Both the position numbers and the translations under genes were made by a program. Of a DNA stretch of 64,000 nt, positions 1 to 11,779 are shown one piece after another (position 1 is the stretch's first letter; each line of letters opens with the position of its first letter). Source of the DNA: Asterias amurensis (taxonomy: Eukaryota > Echinodermata > Asteroidea > Forcipulatida > Asteriidae); the NCBI RefSeq assembly GCF_032118995.1, contig NC_092648.1:21914450-21978449 (forward strand), read 5' to 3'. Below the pieces are notes generated by a model. It was not told the DNA's origin and made no database searches. It saw nothing but the letters and a program-made list of their open reading frames with translations.

Positions 1-60
1 TGGAGTCGTATAAATAGCGCACGTATCCACCAACAAGGTGCTCAAGGCTTTTGAACCATG
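1..60. repeat. Fragment of a dispersed repeat tail
   Basis: The first bases resemble a second stretch near 38390-38450: both carry a tatagcgcac word followed by a ggt(g/a)ctcaaggc word. This suggests the end of a SINE or LINE family cut by the window edge. No boundaries can be set. Confidence 0.35.
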
Positions 61-500
61 CAAAGCAAACACCTTTTTTAAACATGACATCAATTTAGAC
101 TGTATTTGCTAAAAATATATTGCACCACAGAACATTGTAAACCATTACAATTACATGTTCCATAAGGCAATCACCTTGCAGTTAAAAATACATGGCACTT
201 TGTATCCTTTATCGGCAAAAAGCGCGTTGGTACGGGTAACTTTTTAGAAGCTTTGTTTGCAAGATAGCGAATGATCGGCCTCTATCATTATTATTTAATC
301 ATCAAAAACTTCTGTAACATAAAAAAAGGATTCAATGTTGCAATAGTGGGTTTTATGTGTGATGAGCTCTTTCCCTACCCCCGTACTTCTCGGTCCTCCT
401 TAAACCTGCTCACTACCCCGACTCATTTTCTTGATTAACTTGTTCAGGAACTTGTGTCGCACTCCCGAAATGACCTGCCTTCTTTATTTATTTTATACAG
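61..500. other. Non-coding stretch, nothing recognised
   Basis: AT-rich sequence without a convincing exon, repeat or RNA gene. It lies upstream of the first possible exon of the unrecognised gene, so it is intron or intergenic DNA. The stretch 532-834 is of the same kind. Confidence 0.5.
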
Positions 501-3500
501 GCTTTGGAGACAGAGCGCACGGTCCCTCCTGGTAAGCTGTAGTTAACAGAGTAACATAATAATACGCACGTGTGTAACATCTAAACTTGAGCGAATTTGT
601 TTTTGAAGGGAATGCTATTTGCACGTGTTGATGTGTTTGTTAACAGAAATACCAACCTCTTTGTAGTAAGAAGATTCGTTGTTCATAGAAATCAAACCGT
701 CTTAGTGACGTGCCATCAGGATATTATTAGTAATATGACACAAAGTATCACATGTCTGTGTCACTATAATAGATTCATAATGCACAAGTAATTCATATCT
801 GAAGGTTAAGGTATTTTTGGAATCTTGAGGAGCGCCGGTGTCAGATGCTATTGTGTCCGCCTTAATGTCCACTCCGGACACTTTTGCACTCGCAATCGTT
901 TCCGGGGCTATGCAACGGGGCTATGCAAAAACCGTCCATGACTGTACGTGTGTGCGTAAGCGAGCGTGCATGCACTGAACCTACGTATACAGCATGAATA
1001 TTCACGTATTTTATGATTGCATTCATGACAAGCACTTGTAAAAAAAAATGGCGAACGTGTTCCGTCGACCAAGGGCGTACTGCAAGGACGGTTTTGCAAG
1101 GGGGCGGACACAACTGCAATGCAAATGTGTCCGGGCGGATACAATTGCATTATGAAGCAGCGTCCGGGCGGACACGATTGCATATGCAAACCCGTCCGGC
1201 GAATTTATTGCATATGCAGTCATGTCCTCCGATAGTATTGCGTAGAGGACATAATTGCATGCGACACCGGTATAAGTACGCATTTGATAAGAAAATGAGT
1301 TCATGAATAACAGAGATGTCAAGTCCAGAGGCCAGCTATGCGTGACATTTTTCAAAGCTCAACGCCCCCCCCCCCCGAAAAAAATTGCCAGTTTTAGAAG
1401 GCCTTTCGAAGTCGCCGCCCAACCTTTTTTTATGAAAAAAATCAGAAATTTAATTGCGGACAAAAAAGTGTGCCAAAATGCATCAAAAACCTCTTCAGAG
1501 TAATTAAAACTAACATGAGGTACACAGAATATGTTGACTATTAATGACTACACAACCATACACAAGTCAATTGGAAACTGCACAACCATACACAAGTCAA
1601 TTGGAAACTGCACAACCATACACAAGTCAATGGGAAACTACACAACCATACACAAGCCAATGAGAAACTACACAACCATACACAAGTCAATGGGAAACTA
1701 CACAACCATACAAAAGTCAATGGGAAACAACACAACCATACACAAGTCAATGGGAAACTACACAACCATACACAAGTCAATGGGAAACTACACAACCATA
1801 CACAAGTCAATGGGAAAGTACACAACCATACGCATGTCAATGGGAAACTACACAACCATACACAAGTCAATGGGAAACTACACAACCATACACAAGTCAA
1901 TTGGAAACTACACAACCATACACAAGTCACTGGGAAACTACACGACCATACACAAATCAATGGGAAACTACACAACCATACACAAGTCAATGGGAAACTA
2001 TACAACCATACACAAGTCAATGGGAAACTACACAGCCATACACAAGTCAACGGGAATATACACAACCATACACAATTCCAGAGATGCCAAGTCCAGAGGC
2101 AAGCTATGCGTGAGATTTTTCAAAGCTCAACCCCCCCCCGCCACCCCCGAAAAAAATTGCCAGTTTTAGAAGGCCTTTTTTTTTTTTTTTTAAGAAAAAA
2201 TCCGAAATTTAATTGTGGACAAGAAAGTGTTCCAGAATACATCAAAAACCTCCTCGGAATAATTAAAACTAACATGAGGTACACAGAATATGTTGGTGGT
2301 TAATGTGGAGGTACGATTGTGTCAGATTATTTCCTTCCAAACTAAAAAAAAAGTGACTAAAAATGATGTCCAAAATCCTCCGCTCACTTCCTCTGCCTGT
2401 TGTGTATTCGCTAGTGGAGCGCATTTAACGAGTTTGCTAAAACAAATCGGGAAATACTTGTGCGCACTAAGCGTTTTGCACTCTGCCGAATTTTAGTTGA
2501 ACCTGCTGGAAGAGCAAAAGCGTGCGCAATCTGCAAATTTGTGCTGTTTGTACAAAGTTTGTACAAAAAATGATGATTCTGATAAACTGCGTGCAATCAG
2601 AAAATGAGTTCATGAATAACAGAGTTGTCAAGTCCAGAGGCCAGCTATGCGTGACATTTTTCAAAGCTCAACCCCCCCCCGAAAAAAATTGCCAGTTTAA
2701 GAAGGCCTTTCAAAATCGCCGCCCAACCTTTTTTAAAAATCAGAAATTTAATTGCGGACAAAAAAGTGTGCCAAAATGCATCAAAAACCTCATCAGAGTA
2801 ATTAAAACTAACATGAGGTACACAGAATATATTGCTGGTTAATGACTACTCAACCATACACAAGTCAGTTGGAAACTGCCGTCCATACACAAGTCAATTG
2901 GAAATTACACAACCATACACAAGTCAATGGGAAACTACACAACCATACACAAGTCAATTGGAAACTACAGAACCATACACAAGTCAATGGGAAACTACAC
3001 AACCATACACAAGTCAATTGGAAACTACACAACCATACACAAGTCAATGGGAAACTACACAACCATACACATGTCAACGGGAAACTACACAACTATACAC
3101 AAGTCAATGGGAAACTACACAACCATACACAAGTCAATGGGAAACTACACAACCATACACAAGTCAATGGGAAACTACAAAACCATACACAAGTCAATGG
3201 GAACTACAAAACCATACACAAGTCAATTGGAAACTACACAACCATACACAAGTCAATTGGAAACTACACAACCATACACAAGTCAATGGGAAACTATACA
3301 ACCATACACAAGTCAATGGGAAACTACACAGCCATACACAAGTCAACGGGAATATACACAACCATACACAATTCCAGAGATGCCAAGTCCAGAGGCAAGC
3401 TATGCGTGAGATTTTTCAAAGCTCAACCCCCCCCCCCGCCACCCCCGAAAAAATTGCCAGTTTTAGAAGGCCTTTTTTTTTTTTTTTTTTAAGAAAAAAT

Positions 3501-6500
3501 CCGAAATTTAATTGTGGACAAGAAAGTGTTCCAAAATACATCAAAAACCTCCTCAGAATAATTAAAACTAACATGAGGTACACAGAATATGTTGGTGGTT
3601 AATGTGGAGGTACGATTGTGTCAGATTATTTCCTTCCAAACTAAAAAAAAAGTGACTAAAAATGATGTCCAAAATCCTCCGCTCACTTCCTCTGCCTGTT
3701 GTGTATTCGCTAGTGGAGCGCATTTAACGAGTTTGCTAAAACAAATCGGGAAATACTTGTGCGCACTAAGCGTTTTACACTCTGCCGAATTTTAGTTGAA
3801 CCTGCTGGAAGAGCAAAAGCGTGCGCAATCTGCAAATTTGTGCTGTTTGTACAAAGTTTGTACAAAAAATGATGATTCTGATAAACTGCGTGCAATCAGA
3901 AAATGAGTTCATGAATAACAGAGTTGTCAAGTCCAGAGGCCAGCTATGCGTGACATTTTTCAAAGCTCAACCCCCCCCCCCCCGAAAAAAATTGCCAGTT
4001 TAAGAAGGCCTTTCGAAATCGCCGCCCAACCTTTTTTTAAAATCAGAAATTTAATTGCGGACAAAAAAGTGTGCCAAAATGCATCAAAAACCTCATCAGA
4101 GTAATTAAAACTAACACGAGGTACACAGAATATATTGCTGGTTAATGACTACTCAACCATACACAAGTCAGTTGGAAACTGCCGTCCATACACAAGTCAA
4201 TTGGAAATTACACAACCATACACAAGTCAATGGGAAACTACACAACCATACACAAGTCAATTGGAAACTACAGAACCATACACAAGTCAATGGGAAACTA
4301 CACAACCATACACAAGTCAATTGGAAACTACACAACCATACACAAGTCAATGGGAAACTACACAACCATACACATGTCAATGGGAAACTACACAACTATA
4401 CACAAGTCAATGGGAAACTACACAACCATACACAAGTCAATGGGAAACTACACAACCATACACAAGTCAATGGAAAACTACACAACCATACACATGTCAA
4501 TGGGAAACTACACAACTATACACAAGTCAATGGGAAACTACACAACAATACACAAGTCAATTGGAAACTACACAACCATACACAAGTCAATGGGAAACTA
4601 CACAACCATACACAAGTCAATGGGAAACTACACAACCATACACAAGTCAATGAGAAAGTACACAACCATACACAAGTCAATTGGAAAGTACACAACCATA
4701 CACAAGTCAATGGGAAACTACACAACCATACACAAGTCAATGGGAAACTACACAACCATACACAAGTCAATGGGAAACTTCACAACCATACACAAGTCAA
4801 TTGGAAAGAACACAACCATACACGAGTCAATGGGAAAGTACACAACCATACACAAGTCAATGGGAACTCACACAACCATACCGAGTCATTGGGAAACTAC
4901 ACAACTATACACAAGTCAATGGGAAACTACACAACCATACAAAAGTCATAGGGAAACTACACAACCATACACAAGTCAATGGGAAACTACACAACCATAC
5001 ACAAGTCAGTTGGAAACTACACAATCATACACAAGTCAATTGGAAACTACACAACCATACGCAAGTCAATGGGAAACTACACAACCATACACAAGTCAAT
5101 GGGAAACTACACAACCATACACAAGTCAATTGGAAACTACACAACCATACACAAGTCAATGGGAAACGACACAAACCATACACAAGTCAATGGGAAACTA
5201 CACAACCATACACAAGTCAATGGGAAACTACACAACCATACACAAGTCAATGGGAAACTACACAACCATACACACAAGTCAATTGGAAACTACACAACCA
5301 TACACAAGTCAATGGGAAACTACACAACCATACACAAGTCAATGGGAAACTACACAACCATACACAAGTCAATTGGAAACTACACAACCATACACAAGTC
5401 AATGGGAAACTACACAACCATACACAAGTCAATGAGAAAGTACACAACCATACACAAGTCAATGGGAATTCACACAACCATACCGAGTCATTGGGAAACT
5501 ACACAACCATACACAAGTCAATGGGAAACTACACAACAATACACAAGTCAATTGGAAACTACACAACCATACACAAGTCAATGGGAAACTACACAACCAT
5601 ACACAAGTCAATGGGAAACTACACAACCATACACAAGTCAATGAGAAAGTACACAACCATACACAAGTCAATTGGAAAGTACACAACCATACACAAGTCA
5701 ATGGGAAACTACACAACCATACACAAGTCAATGGGAAACTACACAACCATACACAAGTCAATGGGAAACTTCACAACCATACACAAGTCAATTGGAAAGT
5801 ACACAACCATACACAAGTCAATGAGAAAGTACACAACCATACACGAGTCAATGGGAAAGTACACAACCATACACAAGTCAATGGGAACTCACACAACCAT
5901 ACCGAGTCATTGGGAAACTACACAACTATACACAAGTCAATGGGAAACTACACAACCATACACAAGTCAATGGGAAACTACACAACCATACACAAGTCAA
6001 TGGGAAACTACACAACCATACACAAGTCAGTTGGAAACTACACAATCATACACAAGTCAATTGGAAACTACACAACCATACGCAAGTCAATGGGAAACTA
6101 CACAACCATACACAAGTCAATGGGAAACTACACAACCATACACAAGTCAATTGGAAACTACACAACCATACACAAGTCAATGGGAAACGACACAAACCAT
6201 ACACAAGTCAATGGGAAACTACACAACCATACACAAGTCAATGGGAAACTACACAACCATACACAAGTCAATTGGAAACTACACAACCATACACAAGTCA
6301 ATGGGAAACGACACAAACCATACACAAGTCAATGGGAAACTACACAACCATACACAAGTCAATGGGAAACTACACAACCATACACAAGTCAATGGGAAAC
6401 TACACAACCATACACACAAGTCAATTGGAAACTACACAACCATACACAAGTCAATGGGAAACTACACAACCATACACAAGTCAATGGGAAACTACACAAC

Positions 6501-9500
6501 CATACACAAGTCAATTGGAAACTACACAACCATACACAAGTCAATGGGAAACTACACAACCATACACAAGTCAATGAGAAAGTACACAACCATACACAAG
6601 TCAATGGGAATTCACACAACCATACCGAGTCATTGGGAAACTACACAACCATACACAAGTCAATTGGAAACTACACAACCATACACAAGTCAATGGGAAA
6701 CTACACAACCATACACAAGTCAATGAGAAAGTACACAACCATACACAAGTCAATGGGAATTCACACAACCATACCGAGTCATTGGGAAGCTACACAACCA
6801 TACACAAGTCATTGGGAAACTACACAACCATACACAAGTCAATGGGAAAATACACAACCATACACAAGTCAATTGGAAACTACACAACCATACACAAGTC
6901 AATTGGAAACTACACAACCATACACAAGTCAATGGGAAACTACACAACCATACACAAGTCAATGGGAAACTACACAACCATACACAAGTCAATGGGAAAC
7001 TACACAACCATACACAAGTCAATGGGAAGCTACACAACCATACACATGTCAATGGGAAACTATACAACTATACACAAGTCAATGGGAAACTACACAGCCA
7101 TACACAAGTCAATGGGAATATACACAACCATACACAATTCCAGAGATGCCAAGTCCAGAGGCCAGCTATGCGTGAGATTTTTCAAAGCTCAACCCCCCCC
7201 CCCCTGAAAAATTGCCAGTTGTAGAAGGCCTTTTTTCAAAAACCTCCTCAGAATAATTAAAACTAACATGAGGTACACAGAATATGTTGGTGGTTAATGT
7301 GGAGGTACGATTGTGTCAGATTATTTCCTTCCAAAATAAAAAAAAAGTGGCTAAAAATGATGTCCAAAATCCTCCGCTCACTTACTCTGCCTGTTGTGTC
7401 TTCGCTAGTGAAGCGCATTTAACGAGTTTGCTTTGAATTTTAGTTGAACCTGCTGGAAGAGCAAAAGCGTGCGCAATCTGCAAATTTGCGCTCTGTTTGT
7501 ACAACGTTTTTACAAAAAAAAGATGATTCTGATAAACTGCCTGGAATAAAACCGTTTGAATACGATCATTTAAAAAAATGTACATCCACAATGAGATATA
7601 GGGACTAATACTGATAGGCTTACACATTCTAGTAAATTCTATTGGCCTACACATTCTAGTAAATTCTATTGGCCTACACATTTTGGAAATTCTATAGTCA
7701 ATAAATGAGGCTGAATTGTATCAAACGCCGAAATCTACAGAGTTCTGATATAAATAGCTATCGGAACAATAAATTCAAATATTCATAAATATAATGCGAG
7801 TAATTCAAGCATTTCATAAAGGTCATTCATAACTGCAGGTTTGGCTTATAATATTAGGAATCGGTATATATGGCAATTAAGATTTTCACAATTTTTAGAA
7901 ATTATGTTATAGTCAAGAGACCACTGAAACAGTCTTTGAAACACGGATGAGAATTCTTAAGAGCAGGATGTCGGGATTCTTCCAGAAACACCGTCATGCG
8001 AAATGCTGTAAGTGTAGGCCTAATTATAACTTCTTCGCAATGTTTTCTTGTATTTAGCTTGTCTCCAGATAACTGAAGAAATTTGCATACAATCTGCATG
8101 CTACTATGTGATGTCGTCACCTTGTGGCGAGGGTATGTACATAAGCTTTAATTCTACCCATTTCTCTATTTATATAAACAATCCATATGTTTACTGTTGT
8201 TTAATCAAGATTAATCACTTATTTTTTAAATTAATTTTCATTTGTCTATGCTTTATTGTTACTATTATTTTGTTTGTCATTTTGAGACTCAACAACATTT
8301 TCATTTCGTAAGAAGACAGAAGCCCATTGTTAAAATTGTTAACAAAATGGAGCACAGAGGGGAAATCTGACTTTTTTTTACATTTTGAGAATTCGGTGCC
8401 CTAACCCATGCATTCTATGTTGGGCCTACATCCTACGTTGTTGGCTGGTATGGCTCTCATTGAAAGGTACCGACCACTACTGGTAATTACTTACATACAA
8501 ACTTACCTGGTGGCGGGAATTGATATAAAACATTGCGAGAAACGGCTCCCTCTGAAGTAGCATTAGTTTTTGAGAAAGAAGTATAATTTTCACGCAAACA
8601 TTTGTGATGGCATCTGAAAGCACACCAATTTGTGCATGCACGGTTGTCATATTACTCTCTGACAACTTCGATGACCAATTCAGCCGAACTTGTTCGCAAC
8701 AGTGGTTACTTTATACATAATGTTGGGATACATCAAGTGAGAATACTGGTCGTTGGCAATACAAACGTATCCGATGCCTTAAAAGGTACTTTAAAGTAGC
8801 ATAGCTTTCAAGAAAGAAGTACTTTTCCACACATTTGATTTCTAGACCGCACGTTTAGAATTTGTGGTCTCGAAATCAAACATCTGAAAGCACACAACTT
8901 CGTGTGACAAGGCCGGTTTTTTTTTCATAGTGATATCGCAACTCCAGCCCCAATCGAGCTCAAAATTTCAAAGGTTTGTTATTTTATGCATATGTTGAGA
9001 TGAACCAAGTGAGAATACAATTACCAATAGTGTCCAGTACCTTTAACATTGGTCTTGTGATACGACCGATGTTAAAGCCATTAGACACTTTCGGTAAACA
9101 GTATTGTCCAAGACCCACACTTCGTGTATCACAACTTATATACAAAATAACAAACCTGTGAACATTTAGGCTCAATCGGTCATCGGAGTCGGGAGAAAAA
9201 AGCGGGAAAACCCACCCTTGTTTTCGCACGTTTTTCCGTGTCATGACATACATTTAAAAGAAGTTTGAATTTTCGATATCGAGAATTGATGTTGTTTTAA
9301 TGTTTTTTCAAAAAGTAAAGCATTTCATGTAATAATATTTCAAGAGAAGTCTTTCTCCATAACGTACTGTAAACCCTGTATAAGTTATTTGTAAATCTGT
9401 GAATTTAAACAAAATTCTGTACCGAAAGTGTCCAATGGCTTCAAAAAATAACAACCCAGCAAGTTGGGTCATACAGACCCGTGTCTCTGATATGACCTCA

Positions 9501-10362
9501 TGATAATAACTCTGTTTTCATTTATTTAATGTATGCCTAGACACCATTTTCGCCGAAGTAAAATACACGAACGGAGAAGCATTCTTTGCAGTGGATGTCG
9601 AAACAGACAGGGTTTTTAAAGAAACGGTTCCAGGTAATTCAAAATAATTGCATCAATAAAATAACCTAAAATACGTACTCTTCTTGTTTAAAGTAGTAAT
9701 TTTTATATTTAGAAGGCATAAATACTTCTTATTTTTACCTTATTTATTCATGTTGTTTTACCTGGCCTTTGTATTATAATAAAGTAACTGCAAACAAAAA
9801 TGTTCGCAAATTTGCCATACACTTAGGCCTACACTTGGAAAACTTTTCTTGGAAATATTTGCCTTAAATGCTAAAAATAAAATAAAAATGAGTCAGCATG
9901 TTTCGAGCTCCAACACCAAAACATCAGTGAAAACATCATGGGGAGAGTGGGGGGGGGGGGGGGGGGTGGGGGGGGGACTTGTTTCATGTCATTCCGATAC
10001 TTGCAGATGGTGGAATATGGGCCAAACAAAGTATTGATTAAAAAGTTGTTATGTGTGTTTACAACAAACATCAGTTTGCAGAGAAAAGGGCAGCTGAGTT
10101 TGTAGCCAAAATTGAGGACCTTTCCATGATTATCTCTCCATCAGATTACAACGTAGATTCAGCACATACATCAGCTAGCTTCGTATTGTGCGACAATGGC
10201 AAGAACTACCAAGTGACAGTGAGCGAAATCATCCTTGGCAACGAGGACACCAGCATCAAAATTAACAAGTTTTGCATGCTGGAACGGCTCGACGAATCCA
10301 TCAGCTGGAGTGAACTTCAAGAGGTGCTCAGAGCAGGATATCACCGGCCACCTATGGGGTGA
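501..10362 (+). CDS. 3' exons of an unrecognised protein-coding gene
   Basis: Proposed exons are 501-531 (weak), 8058-8132, 9541-9633 and 10082-10362, ending in TGA. Each junction has an AG acceptor and a GT donor, and the phases match: every exon ends with one leftover base, completed by two bases of the next. The product reads ...TEEICIQSACYYVMSSPCGE, continues through a stretch rich in acidic and aromatic residues, and ends RAGYHRPPMG. The last exon gives 93 codons after the junction. There is no obvious membrane segment, coiled coil or catalytic motif; the composition suggests a small soluble alpha/beta protein. I do not recognise the family. The 5' end lies left of the window or in exons I could not see. 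The gap between 531 and 8058 would be an intron carrying the whole minisatellite region, so the first exon is the least secure. The last three exons are well supported by phase. Confidence 0.5.
835..1270. repeat. Foldback element, copy 1 (CCGGTGTC ends)
   Basis: The element begins with ccggtgtcagatgc and ends with the inverse gcatgcgacaccgg. Inside, a motif around ggacac and attgcat (often with tatgcaa) recurs many times on both strands, so the whole element can fold on itself. A second copy is at 11128-11602. It has no coding capacity and is probably a non-autonomous DNA transposon. Confidence 0.65.
1303..1540. repeat. A flank (first copy; others 2611-2831, 3909-4138)
   Basis: A block of about 230 bp holds a gtcaagtccagaggccagct word, a poly-C run of varying length, a poly-A run, and ends with aacatgaggtacacagaat. 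It is a direct repeat of the B flank on the other side of each array, so each array is bracketed like the body of an LTR element. No primer-binding site or gag/pol remnant is present. Confidence 0.8.
1541..2075. repeat. 30-bp minisatellite, array 1
   Basis: About 18 units of a 30-bp repeat built from cacaaccata, cacaagtcaa and tgggaaacta. Common variants are ttgg for tggg and aaagta for aaacta. The unit has no stop codon in any + frame. Confidence 0.95.
2076..2295. repeat. B flank (first copy; others 3374-3600, 7138-7296)
   Basis: This block resembles the A flank but is distinct: gccaagtccagaggcaagct, poly-C, then poly-T (up to 18 T) and the same aacatgaggtacacagaat end. The third copy at 7138-7296 is shortened, lacking the poly-T to gtggacaag segment. 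Homopolymer length is the main difference between copies. Confidence 0.8.
2296..2606. repeat. Spacer of the higher-order repeat (also 3601-3905, 7297-7540)
   Basis: A spacer of about 310 bp links each B flank to the next A flank. It includes a run of A, the words ccgctcacttcctctgcc and gctggaagagcaaaagcg, and a tgtacaaagtttgtacaaaa segment. The third copy is diverged and shortened and marks the right end of the tandem block. Confidence 0.8.
2842..3373. repeat. 30-bp minisatellite, array 2
   Basis: About 18 units of the 30-bp repeat. One unit is shortened by a base near 3200, which moves the open reading frame. The first 250 bases match the start of array 3 almost base for base. Confidence 0.95.
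4145..7137. repeat. 30-bp minisatellite, array 3 (about 100 units) with internal segmental duplication
   Basis: Rare variants give a map of array growth. A ccgagtcatt variant occurs at about 4881, 5483, 5902, 6625 and 6774. A unit with an extra A after gggaaacga occurs at 5161, 6182 and 6302. A unit with an extra CA occurs at about 5270 and 6412. The offsets are 1021 bp on the left side and 1142 bp on the right, which fits one duplication of about 1 kb plus a later 120-bp duplication between 6182 and 6302. The ORF of 681 codons across this array is a by-product of the stop-free unit. Confidence 0.95.
7615..7700. repeat. Short tandem repeat of about 27 bp
   Basis: Three imperfect units containing cctacacatt and agtaaattctattgg follow each other directly. 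They lie just right of the minisatellite block. Confidence 0.7.
8466..9046. repeat. Two degenerate copies of MITE family A
   Basis: The first copy (about 8466-8784) and a truncated second (about 8786-9046) carry family words: actggtaattact, acggctccctctgaagtagca, gagaaagaag, gaaagcacac, ttattttatgcatatgttgaga and ccaatagtgtccagtacctttaa. The family has inverted ends of the form aaaggcactggacac...gtgtccagtgccttt. Confidence 0.7.
9065..9450. repeat. MITE family B, copy 1
   Basis: The ends are inverted: ttaaagccattagacacttt on the left and accgaaagtgtccaatggct on the right. A second copy at 39205-39530 has the same internal words (tattgtccaag, caatcggtcatcggagtcg, cattaccttctgtaaaccctg or its variant). 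Non-coding. Confidence 0.75.
9946..9977. repeat. Poly-G tract
   Basis: An almost pure G run with single interruptions, capable of G-quadruplex formation on the + strand. It lies in the intron just before the last exon of the unrecognised gene. Confidence 0.8.
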
Positions 10363-10445
10363 AGCGGAAGGAGATACATGGTGATGGGAACGATTGTAAG
10401 GCGCAATGCGCACAATCAAAACAAAATATTTTTTTCATTTAAATT

Positions 10446-10740
10446 AAAGGCAGTGGACACTATTGGTAATTACTCATAATAATTATTAGCATAAAACCTT
10501 ACTTGGTATACTAGTAATGGGCCACGAATTTGATTTCGAGACCTCAAATTTAGAATTTGAAGTTTCGAAATCAAGCGCCTTGAAAGCACACAACTTCGTG
10601 TGACAAGGGTGTCTTTCCTTTCATTATTATCTCGCAACTTCGACGACCGATTGAGCTCAAATTTACACAGATTTGTTATTTTGTGTACAAGTGAGAAGAC
10701 AAGTCTTTGACAATTAACAGTAGTGTACAGTGTCTTTAAA
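10446..10740. repeat. MITE family A copy, full length
   Basis: It starts with ttaaaggcagtggacactat and ends with agtagtgtacagtgtcttta, inverted relative to each other. It lies 80 bp after the stop codon of the unrecognised gene. Confidence 0.8.
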
Positions 10741-11127
10741 CACACGGTGAATCAAATTAATTGAAATGTAACCGGTGTACACTAACAATTTATTTGTGAC
10801 CCAAAATGCTAACCTATAGGCCCACATATTACACTTTCTCCATGAGGTTTACTGACTTTACATTCAAACTATAATCAAACTAATTTAACAACACTTTATT
10901 TCTCGATCAAAATTGAAATGTGGAGGGGATGATTTTCAAAGCTATTGGTTTATTGTTTGCGGTTGTAGGCATATAGGCCTTTTATTATAATAGGCCTGTT
11001 CAGATGTTGTTGTTTTTAAGTTTGGGAATTCTATAAATAAAAGAACGCATCGAAATTGGTTCACCATTGGTATTTTCCTTGATTGTAGGCCTGTATTGGT
11101 TTTAAAATTCCCCCTTTGGGATTGTGG

Positions 11128-11602
11128 CCGGTGTCAGATGCAATTGTGTCCGCCATGCAATACTGTCCGCTCCGGACACTTTTCCATATACAATCGTGTC
11201 CGGGGCTATGCAAAAACCGTCCGGTGGACATGTTAATGACTGTACATGTACTGTGCGCGCGTAAGCGGGCGTGCATGTACTGAACCTACGTATAATATGC
11301 AACATGAATTATTCACGTAGTTTATGATTGCAGCGAATACCCAACGGCCGAATATTTCCCATGCTTGTAAAAAAAAATGAGAACGTGTTCCGCTGACCAA
11401 GGGCGTTTAATTTACTGCAAGGACGGTTTTGCACGAGGGCGGACACAACTGCATATGCAAATGTGTCCGGGCAGACACAATTGCATTATGCAGCAGCGTC
11501 CGGGCGGACACGATTGCATATGCAAAACCGTCCGGCGGACATTATTGCATATGCATAATGTGCTCCGTATAGAATAACATAGAGAACATAATTGCGACAC
11601 CG
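11128..11602. repeat. Foldback element, copy 2 (CCGGTGTC ends)
   Basis: This copy has the same ends and internal ggacac/attgcat motif arrays as 835-1270 and is clearly a sister copy in the same orientation. It includes the same gcgtaagcgggcgtgcatg stretch in the middle. Confidence 0.7.
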
Positions 11603-11779
11603 GTACTGTTTGGCAGGAGAGATTCAGTTGCCCCCGTACCCCCACACCCTAAAAAAATCAACAAAGTACGCGGCGAACGGTGTACAAACTTCTTCTCAGC
11701 TCCCTCGTTTGAAACATCCTCCTCAGCAAACGTTAATGATTTCCAATGGGTGCATAATCTCACGACCAAACACCCACTG

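Larger units (their letters stand above)
1292..7540. repeat. Three tandem copies of a minisatellite-bearing repeat unit
   Basis: The landmark aaaatgagttcatgaataac occurs at about 1292, 2600 and 3899, giving periods of about 1308 and 1299 bp; the third unit runs to about 7540. Each unit is ordered A flank, 30-bp minisatellite, B flank, then a spacer of about 310 bp. Units 1 and 2 carry about 18 minisatellite repeats; unit 3 carries about 100. The beginnings of arrays 2 and 3 are almost identical variant by variant (2842-3092 against 4145-4395), which shows duplication of the whole unit. There is no protein-coding gene. The locus would lie in an intron if the 501-531 exon call is right. Confidence 0.9.

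Noticed and set aside
1303..2295. LTR retrotransposon (A and B flanks as LTRs)
   Set aside because: Nothing between the flanks resembles a primer-binding site, polypurine tract or gag/pol; A and B are too diverged relative to the near-identical tandem units.
4230..6726. ORFs of 401 and 681 codons as protein-coding genes
   Set aside because: They consist only of a 10-residue repeat from the stop-free 30-bp minisatellite, overlap each other in different frames, and lack a unique domain or splice context.
1541..7137. CRISPR-like array
   Set aside because: The repeats are contiguous without unique spacers and the DNA is eukaryotic; it is a minisatellite.
10171..10419. Minus-strand ORF over the last exon of the unrecognised gene
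   Set aside because: It is the shadow of the + strand exon, whose phase fits two upstream exons.
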